Shown here: positions 1 through 12,597 of the stretch, piece by piece | Layout: every line of letters begins with the position of its first letter | Numbering within the stretch: the first letter of the stretch is position 1 | Assembly (NCBI RefSeq): GCF_013868415.1 | Contig: NZ_JACEMT010000001.1 | Span: 1-53,935, forward strand | Reading direction: 5' to 3' | Length of the DNA stretch: 53,935 bases | Origin: Marinobacterium marinum | Lineage (GTDB): Bacteria > Pseudomonadota > Gammaproteobacteria > Pseudomonadales > Balneatricaceae | Translations under genes and position numbers: made by a program | Notes under the pieces: model-generated | Told to the model about the DNA's origin: nothing | The model's input: only the letters and a program-made list of their open reading frames with translations | Database searches by the model: none

Positions 1-264
1 GCGCGTTGAGTCGGCAGGAGGAGGTTGGCCGCCGTCAAATCGACATGGGAATCCCACCAGGGGTCTGTACGGGTTTTATCCTGAAGCCGGTATCATGGAT
101 ACGTGGAGAGCTGTAGATACGCCGTATGGCGTCTGGCGTGAGGGCAAAGTGAAGTGCTAAAAGGCAGGGAAAGAGGAAAGTGAGCTTGTTGCAGGGGGGA
201 TGGTGGAAGATGGTGGATTCAGGCATAAAAAAAGGCCTGCAATGAATGCAGGCCTTCGGAATTT
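1..264. other. Left edge, no gene recognised
   Basis: No protein or RNA gene is recognised here apart from the terminator of tRNA-Phe at its right end. Two plus-strand frames are open from the window edge (to about 160 and 113), so a gene truncated by the boundary cannot be excluded, but neither resembles a family I know. The minus-strand frame crossing this stretch runs straight through the tRNA and is not credible. Confidence 0.5.
227..256 (-). terminator. Rho-independent terminator of tRNA-Phe
   Basis: On the minus strand an AAGGCCTGCA/TGCAGGCCTT stem with a short ATTCAT-type loop is followed by a run of seven T. It lies 8 bases beyond the tRNA CCA end, so it should end the single-gene tRNA transcript. 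Confidence 0.9.
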
Positions 265-340
265 TGGTGCCCAGAGGCGGAATCGAACCACCGACACGGG
301 GATTTTCAATCCCCTGCTCTACCGACTGAGCTATCTGGGC
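265..340 (-). tRNA. tRNA-Phe (anticodon GAA)
   Basis: A 76-base cloverleaf on the minus strand. The acceptor 5' strand GCCCAGA pairs with TCTGGGC before ACCA, and CCA is encoded. The anticodon arm is GGGGA-TTGAAAA-TCCCC, giving anticodon GAA (Phe). The T arm contains GGTTCGATTCC and the D arm AGCTCAGTCGGTAGAGC. It has its own promoter and terminator and is not part of an rRNA operon here. Confidence 0.98.
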
Positions 341-351
341 AAGTGATGCGC

Positions 352-380
352 ATTCTTTCATTAACGACCGTATGTGTCAA
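352..380 (-). promoter_or_regulatory. Sigma-70 promoter of tRNA-Phe
   Basis: The minus strand reads TTGACA, a 17-base spacer, then AAGAAT, followed by a GC-rich discriminator GCGC. The -35 is perfect. Predicted start lies just ahead of the tRNA 5' end at 340. The GC-rich discriminator is typical of stable-RNA promoters under stringent control. Confidence 0.8.
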
Positions 381-401
381 GTATGTAGCTGATTTTAATT
401 A

Positions 402-2396
402 TTATTTCCTGCCTTCTCCTGCCTTCTCCTGACTAAATCGGCTGATCATTCGGTTCAGTGAATGGCTGATATTCTCCAGCTCAAGAGCCAAATGGCGGTT
501 GTTGTTGGCTTCATTGGCAGCGTCACCCGCCAGAGAAGCGCTGAGATCGATGGTCGTCTGGATATGTGCCGTTGTTTGCGACTGTTGTTCGGTGGCGGTC
601 GCGATCATAGCGTTCATGTCGGCAATTTCCGTAATTGCGTTGTCTATTGCGTGTACGGATTCTCGGGCTTCCTGAATGGCTGTTACTGTGGCGTCGACCA
701 GCGTTTTTTGGGTCTCGATACAGTTGCTGGCTGTCAATGAAGCATCATTCAGCTTGTTGATGATAGCCTGAATCTGTTCGGCAGACTGGGCGGTATTGTT
801 GGCGAGGTTACGGACCTCATCGGCGACAACGGCAAAGCCCCTGCCTGCATTGCCTGCCCGTGCTGCTTCGATAGCGGCATTAAGTGCCAGCAGATTGGTC
901 TGTTCGGCAAAACCGTGAATCACGGTCAATACTTCGCCGATGGCCAGAGTGTCCAGGCGGAGCTGCTCGATGCTGCTTTCGGTGCGCCCTGCCTCCTCAC
1001 TTAATTGCTGGGCGTAGTGGCTTGTCTGGATGATATGGTCATTGCTCTGCTGTACCTGCTGCTGTACACGGAGTGTAGCAGTGCTGGTATGGCCCGCGCT
1101 GTTGGCAACGTCCTGGTAGGAGTTGGTGAGTTGCAGCATCTGTGCGGCGGAATCGGTGGTTTGACGCTGCTGTTGTTGCGCAACATCCTCAATCAATGCG
1201 GAACTGTCGGTTGCGCGAGCTTGAAGTGCCGCCAGTTGGACGGTTTGTTGACCGATTTCACTGATTAGCTGCTTGAAGTAGAGTTGCAGCTTGGCCAGGG
1301 CCTGGCCCAGACTTTGTGCTTCGTCGAAACGGCTGTTGAAATGGATGTGCCCATTGAGGTCGCCGGCGGCCAGTTGAGAGATGACGTGGCACGTCATGCT
1401 GATGAGAGCGGCCAGTCGATTCAGGAGCAGGCCCATCAGAGAGCCGATAAGGAGCAGTAAAAGCACGGATATCCCTAAAATCCAATAGGTGTTATCCAGG
1501 GTTGCCTGGTAGGAGGCGTTCACCGATTGCTCCACCTGTTCCAGTGCCTGTTTGAGGTCGAGCAGGGCGCTGCCGGCCAGTTGCTGTCCCTGCTGTTTCA
1601 ACTGTCCCAGCTTGCCTGCATTTTGTAGTTCTTTGGGATAGCGGCTGACCAGTGTGTAAATTTGTGTGCGTGGCTCTTCACCGAGTTCGACCCGGTTTTG
1701 GACGGTATCCCAGCCCATCAGCTCCGCCATGGGGTCTGCCTCCGTGATGGTATAGAGTCCCAGTGGCTTCAGTGAATGAATGCTTTCTGCTGTTGTATGC
1801 ATTTGCTGCAGGTGCTGTTCAATGGAGCGGAGTGTATCGTTGTCCAGGCGAGCAAAATAACTCTGACGCAGCAGCGTCAGGTGGTGAAGCTCGGACAATA
1901 GCTGAGAACCGAGGCGCAGGTAGTGGAGCGCCAAGCGTTGCTGCTCGGGCTCGGATGGTGCCTGCAGCGCGTATTCGTTGAGGCTGTTCAGGCCATAGGC
2001 AAGCTCGCGTTCGTTATTGATCAGCAGTGCCTGAGGCTCGGCCAGCTTTCCGGCGGCTCTAAGCTCGGGTAAGACTTCCGTTTGCAGACGAGACAGGCTC
2101 TCTTCAATGGGGCGGCGAATGCCGTCGTCGAGCCAAAGCATGTTGTCATTGCCATCAAGGGCGGTTTTGATGCCTTTTTCGGCTTGTGCCAGCTCGTTGG
2201 CATCACCTGAAGAAAGGTAGCGCTGTGTCGGCTGTTCGATCCGGTTTTGAATATCCAGTGTATAGTGCTGGTAATGAGTGTTGTTGCGAAAGGACTTGTC
2301 CAGTTGCATCAGTGATCCGATGACGGAAACAGCGAGGGCGGCCAGCATCAGCAGGAGAACCAGGGACGAAAGCCGTGCCAGAGTAGATATTTTCAT
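402..2396 (-). CDS. Methyl-accepting chemotaxis protein
   Basis: A transmembrane chemoreceptor that passes a periplasmic ligand signal to the CheA/CheW array. From the ATG at 2396 (664 aa) it has a first membrane segment at about residues 9-31, a periplasmic helical region of about 270 residues, a second membrane segment at about 303-326, a HAMP region and a cytoplasmic signalling domain. The conserved hairpin tip is clear ([15 protein letters not shown] and [15 protein letters not shown], roughly residues 500-535). An in-frame TTG at 2432 would add 12 residues but is a poorer start. No che or flagellar genes are nearby, and the ligand cannot be inferred. The C-terminus ends KAGEGRK and has no NWETF-type CheR/CheB docking peptide. 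Confidence 0.95.
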   Translation of the reverse strand: MKISTLARLSSLVLLLMLAALAVSVIGSLMQLDKSFRNNTHYQHYTLDIQNRIEQPTQRYLSSGDANELAQAEKGIKTALDGNDNMLWLDDGIRRPIEESLSRLQTEVLPELRAAGKLAEPQALLINNERELAYGLNSLNEYALQAPSEPEQQRLALHYLRLGSQLLSELHHLTLLRQSYFARLDNDTLRSIEQHLQQMHTTAESIHSLKPLGLYTITEADPMAELMGWDTVQNRVELGEEPRTQIYTLVSRYPKELQNAGKLGQLKQQGQQLAGSALLDLKQALEQVEQSVNASYQATLDNTYWILGISVLLLLLIGSLMGLLLNRLAALISMTCHVISQLAAGDLNGHIHFNSRFDEAQSLGQALAKLQLYFKQLISEIGQQTVQLAALQARATDSSALIEDVAQQQQRQTTDSAAQMLQLTNSYQDVANSAGHTSTATLRVQQQVQQSNDHIIQTSHYAQQLSEEAGRTESSIEQLRLDTLAIGEVLTVIHGFAEQTNLLALNAAIEAARAGNAGRGFAVVADEVRNLANNTAQSAEQIQAIINKLNDASLTASNCIETQKTLVDATVTAIQEARESVHAIDNAITEIADMNAMIATATEQQSQTTAHIQTTIDLSASLAGDAANEANNNRHLALELENISHSLNRMISRFSQEKAGEGRK
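411..430. repeat. 10-bp tandem duplication at the 3' end of the chemoreceptor gene
   Basis: GCCTTCTCCT occurs twice back to back and a third partial copy precedes it. The duplication encodes the last residues of the chemoreceptor. Because the unit is 10 bp, gain or loss of a copy would shift the frame. Confidence 0.8.
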
Positions 2397-2484
2397 CACG
2401 GGCCTGTGAGAGAATTTGTTGGTATGATGCAACAGTATATGAATATTCTGTGACGCTCCGATGACGTCCCCGTGCGTTTCGCAC

Positions 2485-2513
2485 GTGACTCTGACAGCGG
2501 GATCGTCTAGAAT
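2485..2513 (+). promoter_or_regulatory. Candidate carA promoter
   Basis: GTGACT (4/6 to TTGACA), a 17-base spacer and TAGAAT (5/6 to TATAAT), followed by GCGGGGG. A CGTGCG-TTT-CGCACG inverted repeat (2471-2485) abuts the -35 element and could be an operator. Transcription would start near 2520 and run through the attenuator-like hairpin into carA. Confidence 0.55.
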
Positions 2514-2566
2514 GCGGGGGTTATCCTGCTACGAATGCAGGTTGTAAACAGCCAGATTTAATAGAA

Positions 2567-2600
2567 GCGAGGTAAGCGTCCGGTTTTACCTCGCTTTTTT
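2567..2600 (+). terminator. Terminator-like hairpin in the carA leader (possible attenuator)
   Basis: GCGAGGTAA pairs perfectly with TTACCTCGC around an 11-base loop and is followed by six T. It lies about 60 bases before the carA start and downstream of the candidate promoter. No plus-strand gene precedes it, so it is better explained as an attenuator than as the end of an upstream gene. A second small hairpin (CCTGC/GCAGG, 2525-2541) lies ahead of it. Confidence 0.7.
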
Positions 2601-2659
2601 GCACGTATACCATCCAACTGTCCAGACATATAAAGCAGCGCACGCGCGGGGAGGTTCAA

Positions 2660-3796
2660 TTGACGCGACCAGCCATTCTAGCCCTTGAAGACGGTAGTAT
2701 TTTCAGGGGAATAGCAATTGGCGCCGATGGTGAGTCCAGTGGAGAGGTGGTATTCAACACCTCGATGACCGGCTATCAGGAAATTCTGACGGATCCTTCC
2801 TACTGTCGCCAAATTGTGACCCTTACCTATCCGCATATTGGCAATACCGGCGTGAACGCCGAAGATGCCGAATCCACTCAGACATGGGCTGCCGGACTTG
2901 TCATTCGTGACCTGCCGTTGCTGGCCAGCAACTTCCGTTCAGAACAGACCCTGGACGAGTACCTGAAGGCCAACGGTATTGTCGGTATCGCGGATATCGA
3001 TACCCGCCGCCTGACCCGCATTCTGCGTGAAAAAGGTGCCCAGAACGGGTGCATCATGGCAGGCGATTCTCTGGACGAAACCAAGGCTCTGGAAGCGGCG
3101 CGCGCGTTTCCTGGATTGAAGGGTATGGACCTGGCCCGAGAAGTTACCGTCGATGAAAACTATGCCTGGCGTTCAACCAGCTGGCAGCTGGGTGTGGGTC
3201 ATGAAGATCGTGCGGATAGCGACTTGCCGTTCCATGTGGTGGCCTATGACTTTGGAGTCAAACACAACATCCTTCGTATGCTGGTCGAGCGTGGCTGTCG
3301 CCTGACCGTAGTGCCCGCGCAGACCCCCGCTGCTGACGTGCTGGCCCTTAACCCGGACGGTGTATTCCTCTCCAATGGACCGGGTGACCCCGAGCCTTGT
3401 ACTTACGCCATTACTGCCATTCGAGAGTTGCTGACCAGTGGTCTGCCGGTGTTTGGTATTTGTCTGGGGCATCAGCTGCTGGCCCTGGCGTCAGGTGCTC
3501 AGACCGTGAAAATGAAGTTTGGCCATCATGGCGCGAACCACCCGGTTCAGGATCTGGATCGCAAGCATGTGATGATCACCAGCCAGAACCACGGTTTTGC
3601 CGTTGATGAAGACTCATTGCCGGACAACCTGCGCGCAACCCATAAATCCCTGTTCGACGGATCACTGCAGGGGATCGAGCGCACTGACGTGCCTGCGTTC
3701 AGCTTCCAGGGACATCCTGAAGCAAGCCCGGGGCCGAACGATGTGGCTCCGCTGTTCGATCGCTTTATCGAACAGATGAAGGCCCGCAAGGCCTGA
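2660..3796 (+). CDS. carA: Carbamoyl-phosphate synthase small (glutaminase) subunit
   Basis: Hydrolyses glutamine and channels ammonia to CarB for carbamoyl phosphate, the precursor of pyrimidines and arginine. The 378 aa match the usual family length. The class I glutamine amidotransferase triad is visible: Cys268 in GICLGHQ, His352 and Glu354 in GHPEASPGP. The start is TTG at 2660, with GGGGAGG 5-6 bases upstream; no better in-frame ATG exists. Weak start codons are known for carA in other bacteria. It is first in the carA-carB-greA operon and is preceded by an attenuator-like hairpin. The dapB gene that precedes carA in Pseudomonas is not here. Confidence 0.98.
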   Translation: MTRPAILALEDGSIFRGIAIGADGESSGEVVFNTSMTGYQEILTDPSYCRQIVTLTYPHIGNTGVNAEDAESTQTWAAGLVIRDLPLLASNFRSEQTLDEYLKANGIVGIADIDTRRLTRILREKGAQNGCIMAGDSLDETKALEAARAFPGLKGMDLAREVTVDENYAWRSTSWQLGVGHEDRADSDLPFHVVAYDFGVKHNILRMLVERGCRLTVVPAQTPAADVLALNPDGVFLSNGPGDPEPCTYAITAIRELLTSGLPVFGICLGHQLLALASGAQTVKMKFGHHGANHPVQDLDRKHVMITSQNHGFAVDEDSLPDNLRATHKSLFDGSLQGIERTDVPAFSFQGHPEASPGPNDVAPLFDRFIEQMKARKA

Positions 3797-3846
3797 TAGC
3801 CCCCTGACAAGTCAGTGACAGTAACAGAGACGACCGGTTAAGACAG

Positions 3847-7067
<3,221 letters not shown>

Positions 7068-7071
<4 letters not shown>

Positions 7072-7544
7072 AACGTGTGCCGATGACCGTTATCGGTGAA
7101 AAAAGACTGCGGGAAGAGTTGAGCGACCTCAAGTCGGTTCAGCGCCCCGCCGTCATTGCGGCGATTGCAGAAGCGCGTGAGCATGGTGATCTCAAGGAAA
7201 ATGCCGAATACCATGCTGCACGTGAGCAACAGGGCTTTATCGAAGGCCGTATCCGTGAACTGGAGTATAAGCTGTCGCAGGCACAGGTGATTGATGTCAC
7301 CGACATTCCGCATACGGGTAAGGTTATCTTCGGAACCACGGTCGAGTTGATCAATATCGACACGGATGAAGAAGTGCGTTATCAGATCGTGGGTGATGAC
7401 GAAGCGGATATCAAGCAGGGCAAGATATCCGTTAACTCGCCGATAGCACGAGCTCTGGTGGGAAAGGAAGAGGGTGATGTTGCTGCGGTACAGACCCCTT
7501 CTGGGATGACCGAGTACGAAATCTCTGCCGTGGCTCACATTTGA
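7068..7544 (+). CDS. greA: Transcription elongation factor GreA
   Basis: Binds the RNA polymerase secondary channel and stimulates cleavage of backtracked transcripts. At 158 aa it is full length, with the N-terminal coiled coil carrying the acidic tip motif ([18 protein letters not shown], about residues 40-57) and the C-terminal FKBP-like domain. The ATG overlaps the carB stop by four bases. A strong hairpin terminator follows 15 bases after the stop, closing the car-greA operon. Confidence 0.98.
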
Positions 7545-7558
7545 GTCACGCCAAGGTG

Positions 7559-7590
7559 AAAAAAAACCGCCGGTGATCGGCGGTTTTTTT
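7559..7590. terminator. Bidirectional terminator between greA and yhbY
   Basis: CCGCCG-GTGAT-CGGCGG flanked by eight A on the left and seven T on the right. It can serve greA from the left and yhbY from the right, since the two genes converge. Confidence 0.93.
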
Positions 7591-7601
7591 ATATGTGCAG
7601 C

Positions 7602-7904
7602 TCAGCGCATCAGGTTGGAGAGCTTGGGGTTGGGGTCTTGGGCGGCGCGATACAACAGTGCGATATTGCCGATTTCCTGTACCAGTTCGGCCTCCACAAT
7701 GGCGCAGAGTTCGCGGATCATGTTTTTCTTGACCGTGCGGTCGCCGACGGAAAACTTCACCTTGATCAGTTCGTGGTCTTCGAGTGCGCGGTCCACTTCC
7801 AACTGAATGTTCTCGGACAGGCCGTTACCGGCCACCATGACGATCGGGTTCAGGTTGTGGCCCAGGGTGCGGAAATGCTTCTTTTGCTCAGGCGTCAAGC
7901 TCAT
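7602..7904 (-). CDS. yhbY: Ribosome-associated CRM-domain RNA-binding protein YhbY
   Basis: A 100-aa single CRM-domain protein of the YhbY family, which associates with pre-50S particles. It aligns end to end with E. coli YhbY (LTPEQKKHFRTLGHNL, GNGLSENI, EDHELIKVK). It is transcribed towards greA. In E. coli and Pseudomonas it lies beside rlmE-ftsH; here ftsH is adjacent and divergent but rlmE is absent. A GAGG lies about 16 bases before the ATG, somewhat far, so the ribosome binding site is not textbook. Confidence 0.95.
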   Translation of the reverse strand: MSLTPEQKKHFRTLGHNLNPIVMVAGNGLSENIQLEVDRALEDHELIKVKFSVGDRTVKKNMIRELCAIVEAELVQEIGNIALLYRAAQDPNPKLSNLMR

Positions 7905-8224
7905 ACTAGAATATGGTGCCTCTTGATTGGGGGAATAGCCCCGTTGATCAAATAAACAGCTATTTTACCTGAGTCCTGCGGGGCTGAGTAGCCGCCGACA
8001 GGCGTCCGGGGTCAAGCGGTTGTTTTTGAGGGCTGGCGGGTGTGTTGCGAGGAACATTTTTGCCTCGTATCGATCGAAATATCAGTGCATGAGCTGTGCT
8101 CGGGTATCTGCTCGAAGGCGCACAAGTTGCGTTCAACGATAAAACAGGTTGCGAAGCGGTGCTTATTCAGTAACAGTGGCAATCACAAGCGGCCGACAGA
8201 ATTGAGAGAACAGAGGGTGTTCCA
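7905..8224. other. 320-base divergent intergenic region where rlmE would be expected
   Basis: Separates yhbY (minus) and ftsH (plus). It holds no recognisable gene and no remnant of RlmE in any frame I translated. A CGAGG-CCTCG hairpin (8048-8067) without a T tract is visible. A TAAAAT -10-like element for yhbY lies near 7960 on the minus strand but lacks a clear -35. No heat-shock promoter consensus was recognised ahead of ftsH. Confidence 0.6.
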
Positions 8225-10243
8225 TTGAACGATATGGCAAAAAATCTGGTGTTGTGGCTGGTGATTGCAGCAGTGCTGCTGACCGTCTTCAACAATTTCA
8301 GTGCCGAAAACGAGGGTGGCAAGCTGAGCTATTCCGACTTTGTGGCCGAAGTACAGGCGGATCGGGTAGACAAGGTGACCATTGATGGTTACACCATTGT
8401 TGGTCAGCGCAGCAATGGTGAGCGTTTCGAGACTGTGCGCCCGGCTGTTCAGGACCCCAAGCTGATCGATGACCTGTTGCAGCATAATGTCGTGATTGAA
8501 GGCAAGCAGCCGGAGCGCCAGAGTATCTGGACGCAGTTGCTGGTGGCTTCATTCCCGATCCTGGTGATCATTGCCGTGTTCATGTTCTTCATGCGTCAGA
8601 TGCAGGGCGGCGGAGGCGGCAAGGGCGGCCCGATGTCGTTTGGCAAGTCCAAGGCGCGGATGATGAGTGAAGACCAGATCAAAACCACCTTTGATGACGT
8701 GGCGGGTGTCGAAGAAGCGAAGGAAGAGGTCAAGGAACTGGTTGATTACCTGCGTGATCCCGGCAAGTTTCAGCGTCTGGGCGGGCATATTCCGCGTGGC
8801 GTGTTGATGGCGGGCTCCCCGGGTACCGGTAAGACGCTGTTGGCGAAAGCAATTGCCGGTGAGGCACGGGTGCCTTTCTTCAGCATTTCGGGCTCCGACT
8901 TCGTGGAGATGTTTGTCGGTGTTGGTGCATCTCGTGTGCGTGACATGTTTGATCAGGCGAAAAAACATGCGCCCTGTATCATTTTTATCGATGAGATCGA
9001 TGCTGTGGGGCGTCACCGTGGTGTCGGCATGGGAGGCGGTAACGACGAGCGCGAACAGACACTTAACCAGTTGCTGGTTGAGATGGACGGTTTCGAAGGG
9101 ACTGAGGGCATCATCGTGATTGCGGCTACCAACCGCCCTGACGTACTGGACCCTGCGCTGCTGCGACCGGGTCGTTTCGACCGTCAGGTACATGTAGGCT
9201 TGCCGGATATTCGTGGTCGTGAACAGATTCTCAAAGTGCACATGCGCAAGGTGCCACTGGGTGATGACGTCAAGCCGGAGCTTATTGCTCGGGGTACGCC
9301 GGGCTTCTCCGGTGCGGATCTGGCCAACCTGGTGAACGAGGCTGCACTGTTTGCCGCGCGTAACAATCGCCGTACGGTTGGCATGGAACAGTTCGAACAG
9401 GCCAAGGATAAGATCATGATGGGGGCTGAACGCAAGTCCATGGTCATGTCTTACAAGGAGCGCCTTAATACGGCCTATCATGAGGCCGGTCACGCGATTA
9501 TTGGTCGCGTCATGCCGGAGCATGACCCGGTGTACAAGGTGTCGATTATCCCGCGTGGCCGTGCGCTGGGGGTCACCATGTTCCTGCCGGAGGAAGATCG
9601 TTACAGCCATAGTCGTCAGTGGATTATTTCTCAGATTTGTTCGCTCTACGGTGGTCGTCTGGCTGAGGAAATGACACTGGGCAAGGAAGGGGTGACCACC
9701 GGAGCATCCAATGATATCCAGAAGGCAACCTCACTGGCACGCAATATGGTCACCAAGTGGGGGCTGAGTGAAGAGCTGGGCCCGCTACTGTACGGTGAAG
9801 AAGATGATGATCCTTTTGGCCGCGGTATGGGGCAGGGCAGCAAGCCGATGTCTGAAGAGACGCAGAAGCGCATTGATGCCGAAGTAAAACGAATCATTGA
9901 TGGGTGCTACCAGAAAGCTTCACAGATTCTGCATGACAACCGCGATATCCTGGATGCCATGGCAGAAGCGTTGATGAAGTATGAGACCATAGGTTCAGAC
10001 CAGCTGGATCAGCTGATGGCACGTACCGAGGTTTCACCGCCGGACGGGTGGGTCGAAGCGCAGGAGCGTGCCGATCAGGCCGAGCGTGATGTGCAGGAAA
10101 TGAAACAGCGTGGCTCGGACGAGCAGGCTTCAGCTGATGATGCCGATAAGCCGTCTGATGACGAGCCGCCGGCCGATAACTCTGGCAAGGAAGGTTCCGG
10201 TGATAACGACCCGAACCCATGGCAGCGTCCGGATGATCGCTGA
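8225..10243 (+). CDS. ftsH: ATP-dependent zinc metalloprotease FtsH
   Basis: Membrane-anchored AAA+ protease that degrades misfolded membrane proteins and regulators such as RpoH and LpxC. There are two N-terminal membrane segments (about 7-23 and 103-122) flanking a periplasmic domain. The ATPase has Walker A GSPGTGKT (197-204; most homologues have GPPGTGKT), Walker B IIFIDEID (252-259) and second-region-of-homology arginines in RPGRFDR. The zinc site HEAGH is at 419-423. The C-terminus is long and acidic. The TTG start at 8225 is favoured because GAGGG lies 8 bases upstream and the product begins MNDMAKN, like E. coli MSDMAKN. A later ATG at 8234 is possible. Confidence 0.98.
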   Translation: MNDMAKNLVLWLVIAAVLLTVFNNFSAENEGGKLSYSDFVAEVQADRVDKVTIDGYTIVGQRSNGERFETVRPAVQDPKLIDDLLQHNVVIEGKQPERQSIWTQLLVASFPILVIIAVFMFFMRQMQGGGGGKGGPMSFGKSKARMMSEDQIKTTFDDVAGVEEAKEEVKELVDYLRDPGKFQRLGGHIPRGVLMAGSPGTGKTLLAKAIAGEARVPFFSISGSDFVEMFVGVGASRVRDMFDQAKKHAPCIIFIDEIDAVGRHRGVGMGGGNDEREQTLNQLLVEMDGFEGTEGIIVIAATNRPDVLDPALLRPGRFDRQVHVGLPDIRGREQILKVHMRKVPLGDDVKPELIARGTPGFSGADLANLVNEAALFAARNNRRTVGMEQFEQAKDKIMMGAERKSMVMSYKERLNTAYHEAGHAIIGRVMPEHDPVYKVSIIPRGRALGVTMFLPEEDRYSHSRQWIISQICSLYGGRLAEEMTLGKEGVTTGASNDIQKATSLARNMVTKWGLSEELGPLLYGEEDDDPFGRGMGQGSKPMSEETQKRIDAEVKRIIDGCYQKASQILHDNRDILDAMAEALMKYETIGSDQLDQLMARTEVSPPDGWVEAQERADQAERDVQEMKQRGSDEQASADDADKPSDDEPPADNSGKEGSGDNDPNPWQRPDDR

Positions 10244-10266
10244 CAGGTATTGATCTGGTATCATGA

Positions 10267-10292
10267 AGCCGGCCCGGGTGGCCGGCTTTTTT
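10267..10292 (+). terminator. Terminator after ftsH
   Basis: AGCCGGCC-CGGGT-GGCCGGCT followed by TTTTTT (the tract begins within the stem end). It lies 24 bases after the ftsH stop and should separate ftsH from folP-glmM. Confidence 0.93.
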
Positions 10293-10329
10293 GTGCCTGT
10301 CCGTGGTGAAAAATAGAACGTAAACGTGG

Positions 10330-11199
10330 ATGAGTACGATGACGGTATTGCAATGCGCCGAGCGCAGGCTTGATCTTTCGACCGCACAGGTCATGGGTAT
10401 TTTGAATGTGACGCCTGACTCATTTTCGGATGGTGGTAGTGTTTATGCCGGTCGGCGGTTGTCGGTGGAGCTGGCGCTTAAAAAGGCCGAGCAGATGGTC
10501 AAGGACGGCGCGACCCTGATTGATATCGGCGGTGAGTCGACGCGTCCGGGGGCAATGCCGGTACCCGTTGAAGAAGAGCTGGAGCGTGTCATACCGGTTG
10601 TTGAACGCCTGAGTCGTGAATTGGACGTCGTGCTGTCGGTGGATACCAGTGCTGCTGAGGTGATGGCGGCAGCCGCAACAGCGGGAGCCGGCCTGCTCAA
10701 CGATGTACGTTCGTTTTCTCGGCCTGGCGCTTTTGAGGCGGCGGCCGCCACCGATCTGGCACTGTGCGTGATGCATATGCAGGGCAGTAGCCCGGCTACC
10801 ATGCAGCGTCGGCCGAGCTATGAAGATGTTACTGCAGAAGTGGCGCACTTTCTGTCTTATCAGCAGCAGCGTTGTCAGGATGCGGGAGTGGCGGTCAATC
10901 GCCTGTTGCTGGACCCGGGGTTTGGCTTTGGCAAGACCTTGCAACATAATCTGGAATTGCTGAACAGGATGGAGCGTCTGCAGAATGTGGGCGCCCCATT
11001 GCTGGTCGGTACATCTCGCAAGTCCATGGTTGGGTTAACCCTGGACAAGCCGGTCGATCAGCGTTTGTACGGTAGTCTGGCGACCGTCGCGTTGGCGGTG
11101 ACCAAGGGGGCCAAAATATTGCGTGTGCATGATGTGGCAGCAACCGTTGACGTGGTACGCATGACCGAAGCGGTCATTAATGAAACAGCAGGAGAGTAA
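10330..11199 (+). CDS. folP: Dihydropteroate synthase
   Basis: Condenses p-aminobenzoate with dihydropterin pyrophosphate in folate synthesis; the sulfonamide target. It is 289 aa with the two signatures MGILNVTPDSFSDGG and GGESTRPGA, plus LLDPGFGFGK and GTSRKSM pterin-site motifs. Two ATGs compete (10330, 10339) and neither has a strong ribosome binding site. A candidate promoter TTGTGC-17-TAGAAC (10291-10319) lies just after the ftsH terminator, so the leader would be only a few bases long. It is followed at 3 bases by glmM, the usual folP-glmM pair. Confidence 0.97.
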   Translation: MSTMTVLQCAERRLDLSTAQVMGILNVTPDSFSDGGSVYAGRRLSVELALKKAEQMVKDGATLIDIGGESTRPGAMPVPVEEELERVIPVVERLSRELDVVLSVDTSAAEVMAAAATAGAGLLNDVRSFSRPGAFEAAAATDLALCVMHMQGSSPATMQRRPSYEDVTAEVAHFLSYQQQRCQDAGVAVNRLLLDPGFGFGKTLQHNLELLNRMERLQNVGAPLLVGTSRKSMVGLTLDKPVDQRLYGSLATVALAVTKGAKILRVHDVAATVDVVRMTEAVINETAGE

Positions 11200-11202
11200 C
11201 GG

Positions 11203-12552
11203 GTGAGCAGACGATATTTTGGAACTGATGGTATTCGCGGTGAGGTAGGTCAGTTTCCGATCACCCCTGATTTCGTATTAAAACTGGGCTGGGCGGCAGG
11301 GTGTGTGTTTGCTCGTGAAGGCCGCAGCAAAATTCTGATCGGCAAGGATACGCGCATTTCCGGTTACATGTTCGAGTCGGCACTGGAAGCGGGCCTGTCC
11401 GCAGCCGGCGTTGATGTGTTGTTGACAGGGCCGATGCCGACACCTGCGGTCGCCTATTTGACCCGCACGTTCAGGGCCAATGCCGGCATTGTCATCAGCG
11501 CATCCCATAATGTCTATTCGGATAACGGGATCAAGTTCTTCTCGGAGGACGGGACGAAACTGCCCGACCATATTGAAGAAGCGATTGAAGCACAGATGGA
11601 TCTGGCCATGACAACAGTGCCTTCTGCCGAGCTGGGCAAAGCACGTCGAGTCGAAGACGCGGCCGGTCGTTATATTGAATACTGCAAGGGTACGCTGGAC
11701 AATCGTTTTAGCCTCAAAGGCATGCGAGTTGTGCTCGATTGCGCCAATGGCGCCACGTACCATGTGGCGCCCAAGGTGCTGAGCGAACTGGGCGCCGACG
11801 TCATCGAAATTGCCTCTTCGCCGGATGGTGTGAATATCAATGAAGCCTGTGGTGCCACCGACCCCGCTCGGCTACAGAAGGTAGTACTGGCTGAAAAGGC
11901 TGATCTGGGACTGGCGTTGGATGGTGATGGCGACCGGATCATGATGGTCGATCATCAAGGGGAAGTGGTTGATGGTGATGAAATACTTTTTATCATCGCA
12001 ACGGCTTTGCAACAGCAGGGTGAACTGGAAGGCGGGGTTGTGGGTACGCTGATGTCCAACTTCGGTCTGGAGCAGGCGCTTAAGCAGCTGGACATCCCCT
12101 TTACACGCGCCAAGGTCGGGGATCGTTACGTCATTGAGCAGATGCAGCAACGTGGCTGGGTGCTGGGGGGGGAAAGTTCCGGGCACATTGTCTGTGCGCA
12201 GCTGACGACCACAGGAGATGGTCTGGTAGCTGCCTTGCAGGTTCTTAAAGCCATGGTAGAGGGCGATCGCAGTCTGTACGACCTGAAGGTCGGAATGCAT
12301 AAGATGCCGCAAACCATGATTAACGTGGCAATGCCTCGAAAACTGGACCCCATGCAGGACGCGGATGTGGTCGCGGCTGTGCGTGAAGTTGAGGCCGTGC
12401 TGGGGCAGCGGGGGCGCGTGCTGCTGCGTCCTTCTGGCACTGAGCCGGTAGTACGGGTTATGGTTGAGGGCGAGGATGGGCACGAAGTAGCACGCCTGTG
12501 TGACGAGCTGGCGCGGCGAGTTGAAAAAACACTGCAGGGCCTTGCCAGCTGA
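11203..12552 (+). CDS. glmM: Phosphoglucosamine mutase
   Basis: Interconverts glucosamine-6-phosphate and glucosamine-1-phosphate for UDP-GlcNAc, peptidoglycan and LPS synthesis. It is 449 aa. Active-site phosphoserine is Ser101 in ISASHN, the metal loop is DGDGDR, and the sugar/phosphate loops GGESSGH and [12 protein letters not shown] are present. The GTG start at 11203 has GGAG 8 bases upstream and sits 3 bases after folP. The tpiA promoter begins inside its last codons. Confidence 0.98.
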   Translation: MSRRYFGTDGIRGEVGQFPITPDFVLKLGWAAGCVFAREGRSKILIGKDTRISGYMFESALEAGLSAAGVDVLLTGPMPTPAVAYLTRTFRANAGIVISASHNVYSDNGIKFFSEDGTKLPDHIEEAIEAQMDLAMTTVPSAELGKARRVEDAAGRYIEYCKGTLDNRFSLKGMRVVLDCANGATYHVAPKVLSELGADVIEIASSPDGVNINEACGATDPARLQKVVLAEKADLGLALDGDGDRIMMVDHQGEVVDGDEILFIIATALQQQGELEGGVVGTLMSNFGLEQALKQLDIPFTRAKVGDRYVIEQMQQRGWVLGGESSGHIVCAQLTTTGDGLVAALQVLKAMVEGDRSLYDLKVGMHKMPQTMINVAMPRKLDPMQDADVVAAVREVEAVLGQRGRVLLRPSGTEPVVRVMVEGEDGHEVARLCDELARRVEKTLQGLAS

Positions 12553-12570
12553 TTTCGGCTCGGATACTAT
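12542..12570 (+). promoter_or_regulatory. Promoter of tpiA-secG-tRNA unit
   Basis: TTGCCA, 17-base spacer, TACTAT. The -35 lies in the final codons of glmM and the predicted start is near 12577, about 20 bases before the tpiA ATG. Confidence 0.65.
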
Positions 12571-12597
12571 ATGCGCCTCTTTCGTAAGGGGATATCG

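Noticed and set aside
1..160. Two plus-strand frames open from the left edge
   Set aside because: Neither resembles a known protein end and they are too short to judge; reported only as an edge note.
35..361. Minus-strand open frame across tRNA-Phe
   Set aside because: It reads through the tRNA and its terminator, and has no family match.
2438..2450. TGAATATTC as an ARG box near carA
   Set aside because: The two half-sites lack the 4-base spacer of the ArgR consensus; it is more likely part of the chemoreceptor promoter region.
2512..2547. Possible 11-codon leader peptide (ATG CGG ... TAA) before carA
   Set aside because: Its ATG overlaps the -10 element of the best promoter, so it would not be in the transcript, and it has no ribosome binding site.
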